Below, one piece after another: positions 62,798 through 64,000 of a stretch of DNA of 64,000 nt. The notes under the pieces are model-generated. The model was not told where the DNA came from. It made no database searches and worked only from the letters and a program-made list of their open reading frames with translations. The stretch spans positions 10,334,069 through 10,398,068 of the forward strand of contig NC_033628.1 of NCBI RefSeq assembly GCF_001540865.1, in the 5' to 3' direction. Both the position numbers and the translations under genes were made by a program. Source of the stretch: Ananas comosus. Lineage: Eukaryota > Streptophyta > Magnoliopsida > Poales > Bromeliaceae. Every line of letters begins with the position of its first letter. Position 1 is the stretch's first letter.

Positions 62798-64000
62798 TAT
62801 ATATATATAGTATTTATCAAAATACCTTATTTTTAACAAATACATAACTTTTTTACAAGGTTCTAATTAGGGTCTAATAGTAATAGCTATTTTTTCCCCC
62901 CTCCAAATATCGTGAAAAATCTTCCATCGAGAGTTTGTTTTTTGCGCCAGTAACTCTCTTTCTGCCACAGCAAAAGTTCTAAACTTTTTGTTGCCACAAA
63001 AACTCATTAGCTGTTCCTTGGGTGTTTCAATTTAGGTAATTTTTTGGGAGGACGAGAGAATTTTCTTTGAAAATTTGTCGAAGTTATTCCCAAAACGAAA
63101 GCAAAAACCATTATGCTTGTCTAACTAAGGAAATGTGTTGCTGTGCCAGAATTTGGACAATAATTAGATTCACATGTCTCACACCACAATAGAAATCACA
63201 TTCTTCCCTAACACAACCAATTTTTGTCAAATTTTCGGAGTTTTCAATGTTGCCTCCACATATCAACACAACATCTTTGCTTACACGATACATTTTGTTT
63301 GCACTGGATTAGTCAAACAGTAGGTGGTGTCAACAGAGTGCAAGTTTGGAGCAACACTCAAGGGGCAATTTGCTTGTGTTTGTATTAGTGTGTCACCTTC
63401 ATATGTTGATCTCTTCTCAAATGCATTTAACTCCAAGTAACAAATGAGGAAGATGAATAATTGAAATTCCCTCACTTTCCCAGGTAGAGAGACTACATTA
63501 AATTTTCAGCTTTACTTCAATGAAAGGTATAATACATTGACTAGATGCATAACACATTAAGATGCCACTAACTCAGCAATTAAGGATTTCTAATATGAAA
63601 GCAGTAATCAAGAGGAATATATGCAAATGAAAAAGCTCAATATCAGGGTGCACCGATACTAAATCAAAGCTTCGGCAAATTTGAAATTTTGTTTTCGAAA
63701 TATTATAAATTGGCACATATCAGTAATCTTTGTAAATGCAGAAAGTGCAGAACAACCTAGACAAAAAGATACCAAACATACGATTTTGGTTTATGACAAG
63801 ATTACCCCGTATTTGTTCGAAGGAAGAAAACACAAAAGAAAAGGGCAGAAAAATAAAAAAGGCTTACTGAGAACCAAACATAGCCACTAGTAATCAACAC
63901 CAATACAAAGAAGAACTAGAAAAGATCAATGAAATTAATTGCTCTTCCCACAGAAGGACAGCATGTCGCAGCAATTACATGTTGCACATAATGAGAGGGT
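62798..64000. other. Unassigned right edge
   Basis: More balanced sequence from about 62900. Minus-strand frames at 63111-63475 are open but carry no domain I recognise. This could be an intron or end of a gene continuing beyond the window. Confidence 0.35.

Noticed and set aside
63111..63475. Two minus-strand frames near the right edge
   Set aside because: Open but without recognisable domain, and interrupted; kept only as an unassigned edge.

Overview
This is nuclear DNA of a flowering plant. It is AT-rich, and its split genes have GT-AG introns. Products include plastid-targeted proteins, a plant group-B MAP kinase, a GH28 pectinase-like enzyme and a plant-specific membrane-associated kinase regulator. 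Several first exons are very GC-rich and biased to Ala, Arg, Gly and Ser (carotene hydroxylase, plastid uL5, kinase regulator). That pattern is typical of monocots, so I infer a monocot but cannot name the species. Single N bases at 3858, 7327 and 12386 show that this is a draft assembly.

Layout. 1-11600 has no gene I can support; it is packed with miniature inverted-repeat elements (MITEs), SINEs, TA/GA microsatellites and tandem duplications. 11866-13703 (+) is a non-haem di-iron beta-carotene hydroxylase in six exons, with an apparent frameshift in exon 1 and a damaged start of exon 2. 13704-22130 is repeats and unassigned DNA. 22303-24748 (+) is plastid ribosomal protein uL5 (three exons). 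26256-28823 (+) is an MPK4-type MAP kinase (six exons). 29860-36328 (-) is a GH28 polygalacturonase-like protein (six exons, one 4.2-kb intron holding a MITE and a SINE); its 3' end faces that of the kinase. 41212-42965 (+) holds a weakly supported small gene. 45011-49424 (+) is a deSI/PPPDE-type peptidase (four exons), followed by a small convergent 62-residue ORF at 49694-49882 (-). 57857-58675 (-) is a membrane-associated kinase regulator (two exons). The rest, to 64000, is repeats and unassigned intergenic DNA.

The genes do not form a pathway or cluster: two serve the plastid (carotenoid hydroxylation, translation), one acts on the cell wall, two in signalling, one in deSUMOylation/deubiquitination-type proteolysis. 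Ordinary plant gene order is the best reading.

The most interesting unexplained signal is a group of MITEs that sit in (TA)n tracts. Each copy carries its own small terminal hairpin word. The word differs between copies, yet matches between the two ends of the same copy. A tRNA-derived SINE family is also clearly supported by 16-18 bp target-site duplications.
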